Source: Paenibacillus ihumii
GTDB taxonomy: Bacteria > Bacillota > Bacilli > Paenibacillales > Paenibacillaceae
Assembly (NCBI RefSeq): GCF_001403875.1
Contig: NZ_LN884290.1
Coordinates: 1-64,000, forward strand
Length of the DNA: 64,000 nucleotides
Direction: 5' to 3'
In this document: piece after piece, positions 7,651 through 17,697 of the stretch
Position numbering within the stretch: position 1 is the first letter of the stretch
Layout of the letters: every line of letters starts with the position of its first letter
Program-made: the position numbers and the translations under genes
The notes under the pieces: generated by a model
Database searches by the model: none
Told to the model about the DNA's origin: nothing
What the model saw: only the letters and a program-made list of their open reading frames with translations

Positions 7651-10098
7651 ATGATGTTTGGAAGATTTACGGAGCGTGCCCAGAAGGTTTTGGCACTTGC
7701 CCAAGAAGAAGCCGTTCGGCTGGGGCATAACAATATTGGAACGGAGCATATTCTGCTTGGGTTGATTCGTGAAGGGGAAGGCATTGCTGCTAAAGCATTG
7801 ATCGGCCTTGGACTGGGCCTCGAGAAAATTCAGGACGAAGTGGAGACGCTAATCGGGCGGGGCCAGGAACAGCCGACGAATATCGCTTATACGCCGAGAG
7901 CCAAGAAGGTTATCGAATTGTCCATGGATGAGGCTCGCAAGCTCGGCCACACGTATGTAGGGACGGAGCATATTCTTCTAGGGCTGATTCGCGAGGGCGA
8001 AGGCGTTGCCGCCCGTGTGCTGAACAACCTGGGCATCAGCTTGAACAAAGCGCGCCAACAGGTACTGCAGCTGCTGGGCAGCAGCGAGGCTGTATCCAGC
8101 CATCATGGCACGCCGGCCAATGTGAACACGCCGACGCTCGACAGCCTGGCCCGCGATTTGACAGAGTCCGCCAAAGAGAGCAATCTGGATCCGGTCATCG
8201 GCCGAAGCAAGGAAATTGAGCGGGTCATCCAGGTGCTAAGCCGCCGGACAAAGAACAACCCGGTATTGATCGGCGAGCCTGGGGTAGGTAAAACCGCTAT
8301 TGCCGAGGGGCTGGCACAGAAAATCATCAATAACGAAATTCCCGAGACCCTGCGTGATAAAAGAGTCATGACGCTGGATATGGGATCAGTTGTAGCTGGC
8401 ACTAAATACCGCGGTGAATTTGAAGACCGTTTGAAGAAAATTATGGACGAAATTCGCCAAGCCGGAAATATCATCCTGTTCATTGACGAATTGCATACCC
8501 TAATCGGCGCAGGCGGGGCGGAAGGCGCTATCGATGCCTCGAACATCCTGAAGCCGGCGCTGGCCCGCGGAGAGCTGCAATGCATCGGGGCAACGACATT
8601 GGATGAATACCGCAAATACATCGAGAAGGATGCCGCGCTGGAGCGCCGGTTCCAGCCCATTACGGTCGATCAGCCGTCCGTTGAAGAAGCCATTCAAATT
8701 CTGCATGGGCTTCGCGACCGCTATGAGGCTCACCATCGCGTAAAAATTACCGATGAAGCGATCGAACAGGCGGTGAAGCTGTCCGACCGGTATATCCAGG
8801 ATCGCTTCCTGCCGGATAAGGCGATCGACCTGATCGACGAGGCCGGCTCGAAGGTAAGGCTCAACTCTTACACGGTTCCGCCTAACCTGAAGCAGCTGGA
8901 GAGCCGTCTGGAGGATATCCGCAAGGAGAAGGATGCGGCCGTGCAGAGCCAGGAGTTCGAGAAGGCAGCCGCACTGCGCGACACGGAGCAGAAAATCCGC
9001 GAGGAGCTCGATATAACGAAGAACCAATGGAAGGAGAAGCAGGGCCGTACCGATTCCGAAGTTACACCTGAGGACATCGCCCAGGTTGTAGCAAGCTGGA
9101 CCGGTATACCGGTGAACAAGCTGAAGGAAGAAGAGACGGAAAGATTGCTCAATATGGAGCAAATCCTGCATGAGCGCGTCATCGGTCAGGATGAAGCGGT
9201 GAAGGCGGTCAGCCGGGCGATTCGCCGGGCGCGCGCCGGACTCAAGGATCCGAAGCGTCCGATGGGCTCCTTTATTTTCCTGGGACCTACAGGGGTCGGT
9301 AAGACCGAGCTGGCCCGGGCTCTGGCCGAAGCTATGTTCGGAGACGAGAACGCCGTTATCCGTATCGACATGTCGGAATACATGGAGAAACATTCCACGG
9401 CTCGCCTTGTTGGCGCCCCTCCGGGATATGTCGGTTATGAAGAAGGCGGCCAACTGACCGAGAAGGTACGCCGCAAGCCATATTCCGTCGTCCTCCTGGA
9501 TGAAATCGAGAAGGCGCACCCTGAGGTGTTCAATATCCTGCTGCAGGTGCTTGAGGATGGCCGGCTGACGGATTCCAAAGGGCGTGTAGTGGATTTCCGC
9601 AATACGCTGATTATCCTGACCTCTAACGTAGGGGCCGAGGCAATCAGACGCAACACGCGGCTTGGCTTCACTGCCGTCGATGATTCCGGGGCCGACTATG
9701 ATAACATGAAGGGCAAAGTGATGGAGGAGCTGAAGAAGAGCTTCCGTCCGGAATTCCTCAACCGGATCGACGAAATTATCGTATTCCACTCGCTGGAGCA
9801 GAAGCACATCGGCGAAATCGTCACGCTGATGGCGGAAGAGCTGCGCAAGCGGCTGCATGAATACGACGTGGACTTCGTCCTGACGGATCAAGCGAAGGAG
9901 TTCCTGGCCAAGGAAGGCTTTGATCCGGCTTACGGAGCGCGTCCGCTGCGCAGAGCCATTCAGAAGCATATCGAGGACCGCTTGTCCGAAGAACTGCTGA
10001 CCGGCAACGTCAAGAAAGGCGACTCTCTGACAATCGACGTTGAAAATGGCGGCTTGGTTGTGAAGAAGTCAGGGGCTTTTAGTAAAAACGCGAAGTAA
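7651..10098 (+). CDS. clpC: ClpC, AAA+ ATPase subunit of the ClpCP protease
   Basis: An 815-aa Hsp100 unfoldase. Two Clp N repeats (about 1-72 and 77-145) bind adaptors such as McsB and MecA. D1 has Walker A GEPGVGKT at 208-215 and Walker B FIDE at 277-280; a middle domain with a UVR motif spans about 410-460; D2 has Walker A GPTGVGKT at 545-552 and a [11 protein letters not shown]alker B. The C-terminal D2 small domain ends in a lysine-rich tail. The MMFGRF start matches homologues and follows GGAGGTG. Last gene of the CtsR operon; a terminator follows at 10188. Confidence 0.97.
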   Translation: MMFGRFTERAQKVLALAQEEAVRLGHNNIGTEHILLGLIREGEGIAAKALIGLGLGLEKIQDEVETLIGRGQEQPTNIAYTPRAKKVIELSMDEARKLGHTYVGTEHILLGLIREGEGVAARVLNNLGISLNKARQQVLQLLGSSEAVSSHHGTPANVNTPTLDSLARDLTESAKESNLDPVIGRSKEIERVIQVLSRRTKNNPVLIGEPGVGKTAIAEGLAQKIINNEIPETLRDKRVMTLDMGSVVAGTKYRGEFEDRLKKIMDEIRQAGNIILFIDELHTLIGAGGAEGAIDASNILKPALARGELQCIGATTLDEYRKYIEKDAALERRFQPITVDQPSVEEAIQILHGLRDRYEAHHRVKITDEAIEQAVKLSDRYIQDRFLPDKAIDLIDEAGSKVRLNSYTVPPNLKQLESRLEDIRKEKDAAVQSQEFEKAAALRDTEQKIREELDITKNQWKEKQGRTDSEVTPEDIAQVVASWTGIPVNKLKEEETERLLNMEQILHERVIGQDEAVKAVSRAIRRARAGLKDPKRPMGSFIFLGPTGVGKTELARALAEAMFGDENAVIRIDMSEYMEKHSTARLVGAPPGYVGYEEGGQLTEKVRRKPYSVVLLDEIEKAHPEVFNILLQVLEDGRLTDSKGRVVDFRNTLIILTSNVGAEAIRRNTRLGFTAVDDSGADYDNMKGKVMEELKKSFRPEFLNRIDEIIVFHSLEQKHIGEIVTLMAEELRKRLHEYDVDFVLTDQAKEFLAKEGFDPAYGARPLRRAIQKHIEDRLSEELLTGNVKKGDSLTIDVENGGLVVKKSGAFSKNAK

Positions 10099-10187
10099 GA
10101 CATTGCATGCCGATTGGTGCGTAAAATTGCACAAAGGTTCTTTTAGAGCATCAAGTCTGAAGCATGCTTATAATGCAAATTTAGGCA

Positions 10188-10230
10188 AGACAGCCTGGGA
10201 AAATGCCGTTTCCCGGGCTGTCTTTTCTTT
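10188..10230 (+). terminator. Rho-independent terminator after clpC
   Basis: A 15-bp stem, AGACAGCCTGGGAAA (10188-10202) with TTTCCCGGGCTGTCT (10209-10223; one G-U pair), followed by TTTTCTTT. It closes the ctsR-clpC transcript. The remaining space up to radA shows no gene and no promoter I can call firmly. Confidence 0.85.
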
Positions 10231-10367
10231 GTACTCCCGGTATTTGCCGGAAAGCACCCGAAAAACCTTTACGTTAAATCTGAAACAATGGTAAACTTTG
10301 AGTGTTACCCTCAGTGGTTCGGGCTGCAAGGTTTGTTAAATTTTGCAGATATTTTAAGGAGAGAGAA

Positions 10368-11735
10368 ATGGTTAAAGTAAAAACGAAGTTTTTTTGCTCG
10401 GAGTGCGGATATGAATCGCCGAAATGGTACGGAAAGTGCCCGGGCTGCGGTTCATGGAACTCCATGGTCGAAGAAACGGAGAAAGTCGTTAAGACGCAGG
10501 GCATGTCCTCTGGTCTATTTCATACGAAAGAAAAACCGCTTCCCATCATAAACATAGAGAGCGGTAAAGAACCGCGCATCGTCACCGGAATCGGGGAACT
10601 GAACCGCGTGCTTGGCGGCGGGGTTGTCCCCGGATCGCTTGTCCTGGTCGGCGGCGACCCGGGGATCGGTAAATCAACACTGCTGCTGCAGACATCGCAC
10701 GAGCTGGCTAAGGTCGGGCTGAAGGTGCTGTACATCTCCGGTGAGGAGTCCATCCGCCAGACCAAGCTAAGAGCGGAAAGACTCGGGGCGTTGTCCCAGG
10801 AGCTGTATGTCCTCTGCGAGAGCGACATGGAAGCCATTGAAGCCGCGATCGACGAATTGAAGCCAGATTTCCTGGTCATCGATTCGATCCAGACCGTGTA
10901 CCTGCCGGAAGTCACGAGCGCGCCGGGGAGTGTATCCCAGGTTCGGGAGTGCACGGCACGCTTCATGCGCATCGCCAAAGGGCAGGGCATCGCCACGGTC
11001 CTGGTCGGGCATGTGACGAAGGAAGGGGCCATTGCCGGGCCGCGGCTGCTGGAGCATATGGTGGACTGCGTGCTGTATTTCGAAGGGGAGAGACATCATT
11101 CCTACCGCTTGCTCCGAGCGGTGAAGAACCGTTTCGGCTCCACGAACGAGATCGGCATATTCGAAATGAACGAATCCGGCCTGACCGAAGTCGTGAACCC
11201 TTCGGAGCTATTTCTCTCTGAACGGCCGCTTGGCGTTGCGGGCTCTACTGTCGTAGCAAGCATGGAGGGAACTCGTCCGATGCTGGTCGAGCTGCAGGCG
11301 CTTATCGCCTCGACGCATTTCCCTTCCCCGCGAAGGATGGCGACAGGCGTAGACCATCACCGGATGGGCCTGATTATTGCCGTGCTGGAGAAGCGCATGG
11401 GCATGTTCCTGCAAAACCAGGATGCCTACGTGAACCTGGCCGGCGGAGTGAAGCTGGATGAACCCGCTGTCGATTTGGCAATCGCCGTAAGCATTGCCTC
11501 AAGCTTTCGGGATATTCCGACCAAGCCGGACGATGTCATTTTCGGCGAGGTTGGATTGACCGGGGAAGTGCGCGCCGTCTCCAGGGCGGAGCAGAGGGTT
11601 CGCGAAGCGGCAAAGCTTGGCTTCAAGCGCGTTATTCTGCCGGAGAAGAGCATGAAGGGCTGGCAGAGTCCCGCTGGAATACAATTGATGGGTGTAAATA
11701 CTGTTGCAGATGCGCTAGCTGTTGCGTTAGATTAG
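10368..11735 (+). CDS. radA: RadA, DNA repair/recombination ATPase
   Basis: A 455-aa RecA-like, Lon-like branch-migration helicase (Sms). N-terminal C4 zinc finger (Cys10, 13, 24, 27), Walker [11 protein letters not shown] at 95-104, the RadA-specific KNRFG motif in the core, and a C-terminal Lon-protease-like domain (about 290-455) without protease function. The ATG at 10368 is chosen because AAGGAG precedes it and homologues start MVK/MAK before the zinc finger; the frame stays open 66 bases upstream without a good ribosome-binding site. It precedes disA, as in other Bacillales. Confidence 0.95.
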   Translation: MVKVKTKFFCSECGYESPKWYGKCPGCGSWNSMVEETEKVVKTQGMSSGLFHTKEKPLPIINIESGKEPRIVTGIGELNRVLGGGVVPGSLVLVGGDPGIGKSTLLLQTSHELAKVGLKVLYISGEESIRQTKLRAERLGALSQELYVLCESDMEAIEAAIDELKPDFLVIDSIQTVYLPEVTSAPGSVSQVRECTARFMRIAKGQGIATVLVGHVTKEGAIAGPRLLEHMVDCVLYFEGERHHSYRLLRAVKNRFGSTNEIGIFEMNESGLTEVVNPSELFLSERPLGVAGSTVVASMEGTRPMLVELQALIASTHFPSPRRMATGVDHHRMGLIIAVLEKRMGMFLQNQDAYVNLAGGVKLDEPAVDLAIAVSIASSFRDIPTKPDDVIFGEVGLTGEVRAVSRAEQRVREAAKLGFKRVILPEKSMKGWQSPAGIQLMGVNTVADALAVALD

Positions 11736-11749
11736 GGGGCATTTATTCC

Positions 11750-12826
11750 ATGAAAGAAAATACCCATGCGGAGAAAATGAATGACTTGCTGAGACTCGTT
11801 GCGCCGGGCACTGCTTTTCGCGACGGGCTAGAGAATGTGCTCCGGGCCAAAACGGGCGGACTGATCGTGGTCGGCTACAGCCCGGAAGTGATGGAAGTCG
11901 TGGAAGGAGGCTTCTCCATCAACTGCGACTTCTCGCCGAACTATTTATACGAGCTGGCCAAAATGGACGGAGCCATCATCATGAGCGAGGATCTCAAAAG
12001 AATTCTGTATGCGAACACACAGCTGATTCCCGATTCCTCGATATCCTCATCCGAGACGGGAATTCGCCACCGTACAGCGGAACGTGTAGCGAAGCAGACA
12101 GGCAAGCTCGTTGTCTCGATTTCCCAGCGCCGTAATATCATTACGCTGTATCAAGGCGCTCTCCGCTACTCGTTGAAGGAAATCGGGGTCATCCTGACGA
12201 AGGCGAATCAGGCGATTCAGACGCTTGAGAAATACCGGGCCGTTCTGAATCAAGCACTGACCAATTTGACGGCATCCGAGTTCGAGGAGCTGGTAACCGT
12301 ACCTGAGGTCGTCAATGTAATTCAGCGCGTCGAGATGGTCATCCGGATCAAGATGGAAATTAAGCGATTTATTAATGAGCTCGGCTCTGAGGGCCGTTTG
12401 ATCAGCATGCAAATGGAAGAGCTGGTTAGCAATATGGAGGAAGAGGCATGGCTGTTATACAAAGACTATGCCAAGGATGACAATGATGAAGCCATCCGTG
12501 AAATTATCCTTGGGCTGAAGCGCTCCAGTGATGATGAGCTGCTTGAGATGAGCCATATTACCAAGCTCCTTGGCTATCCGGCCTCTGCCGCGATGTCCGA
12601 AGATCTCGTGTCTCCGCGCGGTTATCGCGTGCTGAACAAAATTCCGCGCCTGCCGAACGTCATCATCCATAACCTTGTCGAGCGCTTCAAGCATCTTCCA
12701 GGGGTGCTGATGGCGACGATCGACGAGCTGGACGAAGTAGACGGCATCGGTGAAGTTCGGGCACGAACGATCAAAGAAGGTCTGAAAAGACTGCAGGAGC
12801 AAGCCTTCATCGACAGGCAAATTTAA
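11750..12826 (+). CDS. disA: DisA, DNA-scanning diadenylate cyclase
   Basis: A 358-aa octameric enzyme that makes c-di-AMP from two ATP and monitors DNA damage. The DAC domain (about 10-145) carries D73-G74-A75 and R106-H107-R108, the two catalytic motifs. A linker helical domain follows, and a C-terminal helix-hairpin-helix segment ([19 protein letters not shown], about 322-340) binds branched DNA. Starts 15 bp after radA, whose product inhibits DisA in B. subtilis, so the pair is functionally linked and likely co-transcribed. Confidence 0.95.
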   Translation: MKENTHAEKMNDLLRLVAPGTAFRDGLENVLRAKTGGLIVVGYSPEVMEVVEGGFSINCDFSPNYLYELAKMDGAIIMSEDLKRILYANTQLIPDSSISSSETGIRHRTAERVAKQTGKLVVSISQRRNIITLYQGALRYSLKEIGVILTKANQAIQTLEKYRAVLNQALTNLTASEFEELVTVPEVVNVIQRVEMVIRIKMEIKRFINELGSEGRLISMQMEELVSNMEEEAWLLYKDYAKDDNDEAIREIILGLKRSSDDELLEMSHITKLLGYPASAAMSEDLVSPRGYRVLNKIPRLPNVIIHNLVERFKHLPGVLMATIDELDEVDGIGEVRARTIKEGLKRLQEQAFIDRQI

Positions 12827-12884
12827 CTTATTCTGATTCAACATCCGATAATATGATTATTGGAAATCTACATGAGGTGAAGAG

Positions 12885-13613
12885 ATGATTACAAAATCAC
12901 TTCCGAATGCATTTACCCTGGGAAACTTGTTTCTCGGGATGCTGGCTATTATATTTGCTTTCGACGGCAAATACAGCATGTCCGCGATCATGGTCATCGT
13001 TGCGATGCTGCTCGACGGTCTGGACGGACGGGTAGCCCGGGCGCTTAACGCCCAAAGCGAATTCGGCAAGGAGCTCGACTCCTTATCGGATATTATTTCC
13101 TTTGGCGTAGCCCCGGCGCTTTTGATGTATACGATTGCCTTTCACAGCATTCACCCCGGCATTGCCTGGGCCGTCACAGCCATTTTCCCGATGTGCGGAG
13201 CGCTAAGGCTGGCAAGGTTCAACGTTCAGAAGGGGATACCGGGGTATTTCATCGGCTTGCCGATTCCCGCTGCGGGCGGAGTCATCGCGACATTATCCTT
13301 GTTTCACAAGAATATTACGGCACCGTATTTTATTTGCGGCATCCTGCTCGTCTCGTATTTGATGATCAGCTCTGTGAGATATCCGAATTTTAAGAAGATC
13401 GGCTTCCCCAAGAAGGGCGTGGCCCTGGCGCCTCTCGTTGTTCTGTTCGCGGTAATGGTGGCGGTGTTTTTCCCCGAGGAATTATCCAAGCTTATCTTTA
13501 TTCCGCTGGTTCTTTATGCCGCATACGGTCTTAAGCAGAACATCGACAGACTGCTCCATCGGAACAAGCAAGCCGAGGAGGATGAAGCTGAGGAGGCTTA
13601 TGACAATCGTTAA
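12885..13613 (+). CDS. pssA: CDP-diacylglycerol-serine O-phosphatidyltransferase
   Basis: A 242-aa integral membrane enzyme making phosphatidylserine from CDP-diacylglycerol and serine, the route to phosphatidylethanolamine. The CDP-alcohol phosphotransferase signature D-G-x2-A-R-x8-G-x3-D-x3-D is complete at Asp47-Asp69. Several hydrophobic helices follow, and the C-terminus is acidic. ATG start after GAGGTGA. It lies 58 bp after disA in the same direction and is followed by a terminator. Confidence 0.92.
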   Translation: MITKSLPNAFTLGNLFLGMLAIIFAFDGKYSMSAIMVIVAMLLDGLDGRVARALNAQSEFGKELDSLSDIISFGVAPALLMYTIAFHSIHPGIAWAVTAIFPMCGALRLARFNVQKGIPGYFIGLPIPAAGGVIATLSLFHKNITAPYFICGILLVSYLMISSVRYPNFKKIGFPKKGVALAPLVVLFAVMVAVFFPEELSKLIFIPLVLYAAYGLKQNIDRLLHRNKQAEEDEAEEAYDNR

Positions 13614-13626
13614 TTTTCAAAAAAAT

Positions 13627-13670
13627 AAAAGCATGAATGCCCTATTGCGGCGTTCATGCTTTTCTAATTT
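13627..13670 (+). terminator. Rho-independent terminator after pssA
   Basis: Stem AAAAGCATGAATGCC (13627-13641) with GGCGTTCATGCTTTT (13649-13663; one G-U pair) and a T-rich 3' side. The A-rich 5' side means it could also act on the opposite strand. Confidence 0.85.
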
Positions 13671-13747
13671 TTAAGTTGGCAGGTGGAGAGGAATCCCTTG
13701 CAGAGATGCCGTTTGTTGCAATTGGGCGTTTAATTTGGCTGTCTGGC

Positions 13748-13858
13748 TGATGAAGCTAATCCAAGCAAGTGACGTGATAAAATTGATGAAACTCATCCAA
13801 TCAAGCTGACGGATGATAAATTGATGAAACTCATCAAAGCAAGTCTAACGTCATAAAT
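13748..13858. repeat. Three imperfect 36-38-bp direct repeats
   Basis: Units begin at 13748, 13784 and 13822 with TGATGAAGCTAAT, TGATGAAACTCATCCAA and TGATGAAACTCATCAAAGC, followed by related AAGC-G-A-C tails. Spacing is 36 and 38 bp. Related words (CTAACGAATCTCATC, CTAACGAATTTCAGC) recur to about 13995. No cas gene or conserved spacer pattern exists, and the units differ throughout, so this is not a CRISPR array. Confidence 0.6.
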
Positions 13859-13995
13859 TCAGGTATATATCGCGCTTAGACGAGTCCACCCTTCATTTTG
13901 AAGGAGGCATCTGACCGCTCGCCCGAGTCTAACGAATCTCATCAACGTTATTTGAACATATTTGCTAGGATTTATAATCTAACGAATTTCAGCCA

Positions 13996-14576
13996 CTGTA
14001 CTTGCATCTTATCTTCTTATTGGAGGAGTAAATCATGAAATAACACTCCCCTGCTTCGTTACATTTGACAAAGGGTTGTTTTTAAACAAATAGTGATTAT
14101 GAGATTCGTTACAAAGTCCCGGTCTCGTCCGGTCTCGTTCGGTCTGATCTCGCTCCGTTTTCGCTCTGTTTTCGCTCTGTTTTCGTTCATTCCTCTTCTT
14201 GTCCCCGTCTGTTCCCTACCGTCCACCTCTGCTCGCGGTGAGTTTTTAGCTCCGTTTCGTTGTTCACCGGTTGCGCACAGCAGCAATGGTTGGCCAGCGA
14301 GATGGCGAAGGAGCTTTATGGCCCCATACAGCCCACTCTTGAAGGGAAATGCGCGCCCACGATTTAGTTGGCTAGCGCCATGAGACGCCATCATTGCGCG
14401 ATGGGAGCTCTGCGTGGTGAATCTAAAGCACATCCCAGCAAGAGAAAGAGAATAGCCAATAGGAGCTCAGGCGGCATCTCTCGCGTTATTTCTCTTTGGG
14501 GGGCCCAGAGGGGAGTGCAGCCCTTGGGCCCTCTCTAGGAGGGCTCCAAGGGCTGGCACGGCAGGCACGTAAAAAT
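13996..14576. other. Gene-poor, GC-skewed intergenic stretch with short tandem repeats and hairpins
   Basis: No credible gene. A 10-bp unit GGTCTCGTYC occurs at 14121-14130 and 14131-14140 with a diverged third copy at 14141. An 11-bp unit CGCTCYGTTTT repeats three times exactly in phase at 14151-14161, 14162-14172 and 14173-14183. A GC-rich inverted repeat (GGCCCA..TGGGCC) lies at about 14500-14543. Open frames here have repeat-driven, Arg/Ser-rich translations and no ribosome-binding sites. Confidence 0.5.
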
Positions 14577-14972
14577 TTATGATAAATTAAACAATCCTAA
14601 AGTAGAGCATTTCTGGGATTCACGTCTGACGACTTCATCCATGTCGATTTCAAGCAGGTTACAAAGCGCTGACATATAGAAGAGATTCCGGCCTAATTCA
14701 TTGGTGACGGCGTCCCGGCAGTTCTCGCACAGCTCTCCGTGAACATGCTTACGGATCGTCTCCTTCGCGTCCTGTAAATCCATGCCGGGTTCGAATTGCT
14801 GTTTTGTAGCGTGAAGCTCAATGCAACCGCATTCAGTCACCGATTTCGTGACGGAGCGGACGACGGATGCGTTAGTTTGTCCTAACTTCGATAGGACATC
14901 CAGCAAACTGCGGTGACGGAGTAACAAATCAGAAACTTGTTCTTGAAAAGATTGCAGGCTTTGAGCGCTCAT
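14577..14972 (-). CDS. Conserved small protein of unknown function
   Basis: 131 aa, soluble, largely helical by composition, with no signal peptide. Visible features: a Cys-Gly-Cys at 48-50 (TECGCIELHA), a Cys-x-x-Cys at 82-85 (CENC) and further Cys104 and Cys122, so metal binding is possible. A DUF1573-like or MazG-like family label would fit my memory of Paenibacillus homologues but is not shown by the sequence. ATG at 14972 is chosen because GAGGTGG lies upstream; the frame extends 11 codons further without support. It has its own minus-strand promoter and is transcribed towards pssA, away from the PIN-TRAM gene. Confidence 0.75.
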   Translation of the reverse strand: MSAQSLQSFQEQVSDLLLRHRSLLDVLSKLGQTNASVVRSVTKSVTECGCIELHATKQQFEPGMDLQDAKETIRKHVHGELCENCRDAVTNELGRNLFYMSALCNLLEIDMDEVVRRESQKCSTLGLFNLS

Positions 14973-15007
14973 TTTTCCATCCACCTCAAATATTATGAAT
15001 TGCATTC

Positions 15008-15037
15008 ATTATATGCCACATTTTCCCCTGATATCAA
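15008..15037 (-). promoter_or_regulatory. Promoter of the minus-strand small protein gene
   Basis: On the minus strand TTGATA (15037-15032), an 18-bp spacer and TATAAT (15013-15008), 35 bp before the start codon at 14972. Confidence 0.6.
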
Positions 15038-15253
15038 GCTGGAATTCCCGTATTGATGGGGATTGTGCCATTTTTCATCGGGAAATCGGCCTGGATTTTT
15101 CCAGGGAACAGGAACCATGGAACGACCCCAGCAATCCGTCAATTTTGAGCTTCCGGCTCTCTTTAGAATTTTTTTGCGGCCGAAGATTACGTCTCCAAAA
15201 ATTGGATCATACTGGTAAAGAACATACTTAAATTTTTGGAGGTGAAGAGAGAC

Positions 15254-16342
15254 ATGGTAAAAAGATGGTTAATGATCCTGTCCGCTATGAGCGGGGCCTG
15301 GCTCGGGTATACGATGGACGGGCTCACCGGCGTGCTCCCGGAGCCGCTGCGCGCTTGGTTCGGCGGGATGAGCCCTCTGGCGTCGCATCTGCTGCTTGCC
15401 GCTATCGGGGCAGTGCTGGGCGCATTCATGTTCTCACTTGTTGCGGATATCGCATCGGCACGAATCAGACGGTGGATCGAAGCGATTACGGAAATACCGA
15501 TGAATGAAATGACGGCCGGGGCGGCCGGATTGACTGCAGGACTACTACTTTCTTTAATGGTCTACCCTGTCTCGTCCTTGCTGGGGGCAATGCAGAGCTT
15601 CGCGCAGTTCGCGATATCGGCGCTGTTAGGTTATATGGGGCTGAGAGTCGGTCTGGCAAAGAAGGAAGAGCTGTCCACGTTCTGGAAATCGGGCAAATGG
15701 GGAACGGTCGGGCAGGGAGAAGAACGCAAGCTGGAGGAGCATAAAATTCTTGATACCAGCGTCATCATTGACGGGCGCATCGCCGACATCTGCAAGACGG
15801 GATTTATTGAGGGAACGATCGTTATTCCTGAGTTCGTGCTTGAGGAGCTGCAGCATATTGCCGACTCTTCGGATTTGCTCAAACGCAATCGCGGGCGGCG
15901 CGGGCTTGATATTTTGAATAAAATCCAGAAAGAGCTGGATGTAAAAGTCATGATCTATGAAGGTGATTTCGAGGAGATCTCCGAGGTGGACAGCAAGCTG
16001 GTCAAGCTGGCCAAGGTGCTGCAGGGCAAGGTAGTAACGAATGATTTCAACTTGAACAAGGTATGCGAGCTGCAGGGTGTGTCTGTCCTGAATATCAATG
16101 ACTTGGCCAACGCCGTTAAGCCGGTCGTGCTGCCTGGAGAAGAGATTATGGTCCAGGTGATCAAGGATGGCAAGGAGCATGGGCAAGGGGTGGCTTATCT
16201 AGATGACGGCACGATGATCGTCGTCGAAGGGGGCCGGGATTATATCGGAACCATTACCGAGGTGCTCGTCACGAGCGTGCTTCAGACATCGGCGGGCCGG
16301 ATGATTTTTGCCAAGCCAAAACTGTTGGAAAAAGCCCAGTAA
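15254..16342 (+). CDS. Membrane PIN-TRAM domain protein (YacL family)
   Basis: A 362-aa protein with four hydrophobic N-terminal segments (to about residue 132), a PIN nuclease-like domain (about 163-285) keeping the acidic residues Asp167 (LDTSVIIDGR), Glu198, Asp246 and Asp264 (VVTNDFNLN), and a C-terminal TRAM RNA-binding domain (about 290-355). A membrane-associated ribonuclease is the likely activity; the substrate is not known. ATG at 15254 follows a perfect GGAGGTGA; an in-frame TTG at 15236 overlaps that site and is unlikely. Precedes ispD, as yacL does in B. subtilis. Confidence 0.9.
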   Translation: MVKRWLMILSAMSGAWLGYTMDGLTGVLPEPLRAWFGGMSPLASHLLLAAIGAVLGAFMFSLVADIASARIRRWIEAITEIPMNEMTAGAAGLTAGLLLSLMVYPVSSLLGAMQSFAQFAISALLGYMGLRVGLAKKEELSTFWKSGKWGTVGQGEERKLEEHKILDTSVIIDGRIADICKTGFIEGTIVIPEFVLEELQHIADSSDLLKRNRGRRGLDILNKIQKELDVKVMIYEGDFEEISEVDSKLVKLAKVLQGKVVTNDFNLNKVCELQGVSVLNINDLANAVKPVVLPGEEIMVQVIKDGKEHGQGVAYLDDGTMIVVEGGRDYIGTITEVLVTSVLQTSAGRMIFAKPKLLEKAQ

Positions 16343-16439
16343 AAGCGTTATGATGGGAATAGCTGCGTAAGGCTGGCCGCTTTCCAATATGGGACGGGCG
16401 GGCTGACCTACGCAATTCCAACGGATGAGGCAGGGAAGC

Positions 16440-17162
16440 ATGGTGGCACAAGCTAACAGCGCCGGAGCCGGGGCGATCATCGTGGCGGCCGGGCGCGGCA
16501 CCCGCATGGGTACGAAGGAGAGCAAGCAGTATCTCAAGCTGCAGGACAAGCCGATCATCATTCACACGCTGGAGGTGTTTGACCGCCATCCTCTGATCGC
16601 CGAGATCGTTCTGGTCACCGGAGAGCAGGATGTAGGACGAGCCGAGGCGTGGATCGATGAATACGGCATCACAACTCCAACCAAAGTTATTCCGGGCGGC
16701 GCCGAGCGTCAGCACTCGGTATACCAGGGGCTGCTTCAAATGAGCTCAAACTGGGTACTGGTGCATGACGGCGTCCGCCCTTTTGTCACGGAAGAGCAGG
16801 TGACGGCCTGCTACGAGGCGGCTGTGGCCCACGGAGCGTCCGTGCTGGCTGTTCCGGTAAAGGATACGGTCAAGCAGGTGAATGAGCAGGGCTGGGTGAC
16901 CGCGACGCCGGATCGCCGCAGCTTATGGGCCATTCAGACGCCGCAGGCTTTTCGGCGGATGGATCTCATGGAGGCGCATGAACAGGCGGCACGGGAGGGG
17001 TTCGTGGGCACGGACGACTCGATGCTTGTGGAGCGGCTGGGCACTCCGGTACGCGTAGTCGAGGGCGCCTACAGCAACATTAAAATCACGACGCCCGACG
17101 ACCTGGATTACGCCGAGTTCGTTCGCGCACAGAAGGAAGCTAAAGGGAGAGGAAACGCATGA
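16440..17162 (+). CDS. ispD: 2-C-methyl-D-erythritol 4-phosphate cytidylyltransferase
   Basis: A 240-aa enzyme of the MEP isoprenoid pathway that joins CTP and MEP. The N-terminal nucleotide loop AAGRGTRMG with the following K-Q-Y-L is intact, as are VHDGVRPF and the [16 protein letters not shown] segment. ATG at 16440 (MVAQAN) is preferred with AGGCAGGGA upstream; ATG 16425 is a weaker alternative. Its stop overlaps the ispF start by 4 bp (ATGA), which indicates translational coupling. Confidence 0.94.
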   Translation: MVAQANSAGAGAIIVAAGRGTRMGTKESKQYLKLQDKPIIIHTLEVFDRHPLIAEIVLVTGEQDVGRAEAWIDEYGITTPTKVIPGGAERQHSVYQGLLQMSSNWVLVHDGVRPFVTEEQVTACYEAAVAHGASVLAVPVKDTVKQVNEQGWVTATPDRRSLWAIQTPQAFRRMDLMEAHEQAAREGFVGTDDSMLVERLGTPVRVVEGAYSNIKITTPDDLDYAEFVRAQKEAKGRGNA

Positions 17163-17647
17163 TTAAAATAGGACAAGGATTTGACGTGCATCAGCTCGTC
17201 GAGGGCAGGCCGTGCATTATCGGCGGGATAACGATTCCTTTTGAGAAGGGGCTTCTAGGCCATTCGGACGCCGACGTGCTGCTGCATGCGATAACGGATG
17301 CAGTGCTTGGAGCACTGGGGCTCGGCGATATCGGCAGGCATTTTCCCGACACGGATCCGGCCTATAAGGACGCGGACAGCTTGAAGCTGCTGGAGCGGGT
17401 ATGGGCCATGGCTGCAGAGCGCGGATACCGCCTCGGAAATCTGGATGCGACCATTATAGCTCAGCGTCCGAAGATGGCGCCGTACATTCCGCAAATGGTT
17501 GAGGTTATTGCAGGGGCGCTGCGGGCGGAGCCGGAGCTGGTGAATGTCAAGGCAAGCACGACGGAGCAGCTGGGCTTCAACGGGCGGGGAGAAGGCATTA
17601 CCGCTTTGTGTGTTGTGTGCCTGACGAAAGATATGCTATCATCTTAA
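17159..17647 (+). CDS. ispF: 2-C-methyl-D-erythritol 2,4-cyclodiphosphate synthase
   Basis: A 162-aa trimeric enzyme that cyclises CDP-ME-2-phosphate, releasing CMP. Zinc ligands Asp9, His11 and His43 are present ([18 protein letters not shown]), as is the [14 protein letters not shown] loop. The start overlaps the end of ispD, so the two consecutive-pathway genes are expressed together. Confidence 0.95.
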   Translation: MIKIGQGFDVHQLVEGRPCIIGGITIPFEKGLLGHSDADVLLHAITDAVLGALGLGDIGRHFPDTDPAYKDADSLKLLERVWAMAAERGYRLGNLDATIIAQRPKMAPYIPQMVEVIAGALRAEPELVNVKASTTEQLGFNGRGEGITALCVVCLTKDMLSS

Positions 17648-17697
17648 AATAATTTTTGAAGTTTCGATTCGTTATTCATTCCAGGAGGGGATTCATT

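Noticed and set aside
10103..10294. 63-aa frame after clpC
   Set aside because: It spans the clpC terminator and has no ribosome-binding site.
13740..13995. Possible CRISPR array
   Set aside because: Units vary along their whole length, there are only three, no unique spacers of equal size and no cas genes.
14059..14433. 124-aa minus-strand and overlapping plus-strand frames after pssA
   Set aside because: Arg/Ser-rich, repeat-driven translation, no ribosome-binding site, no recognisable domain.
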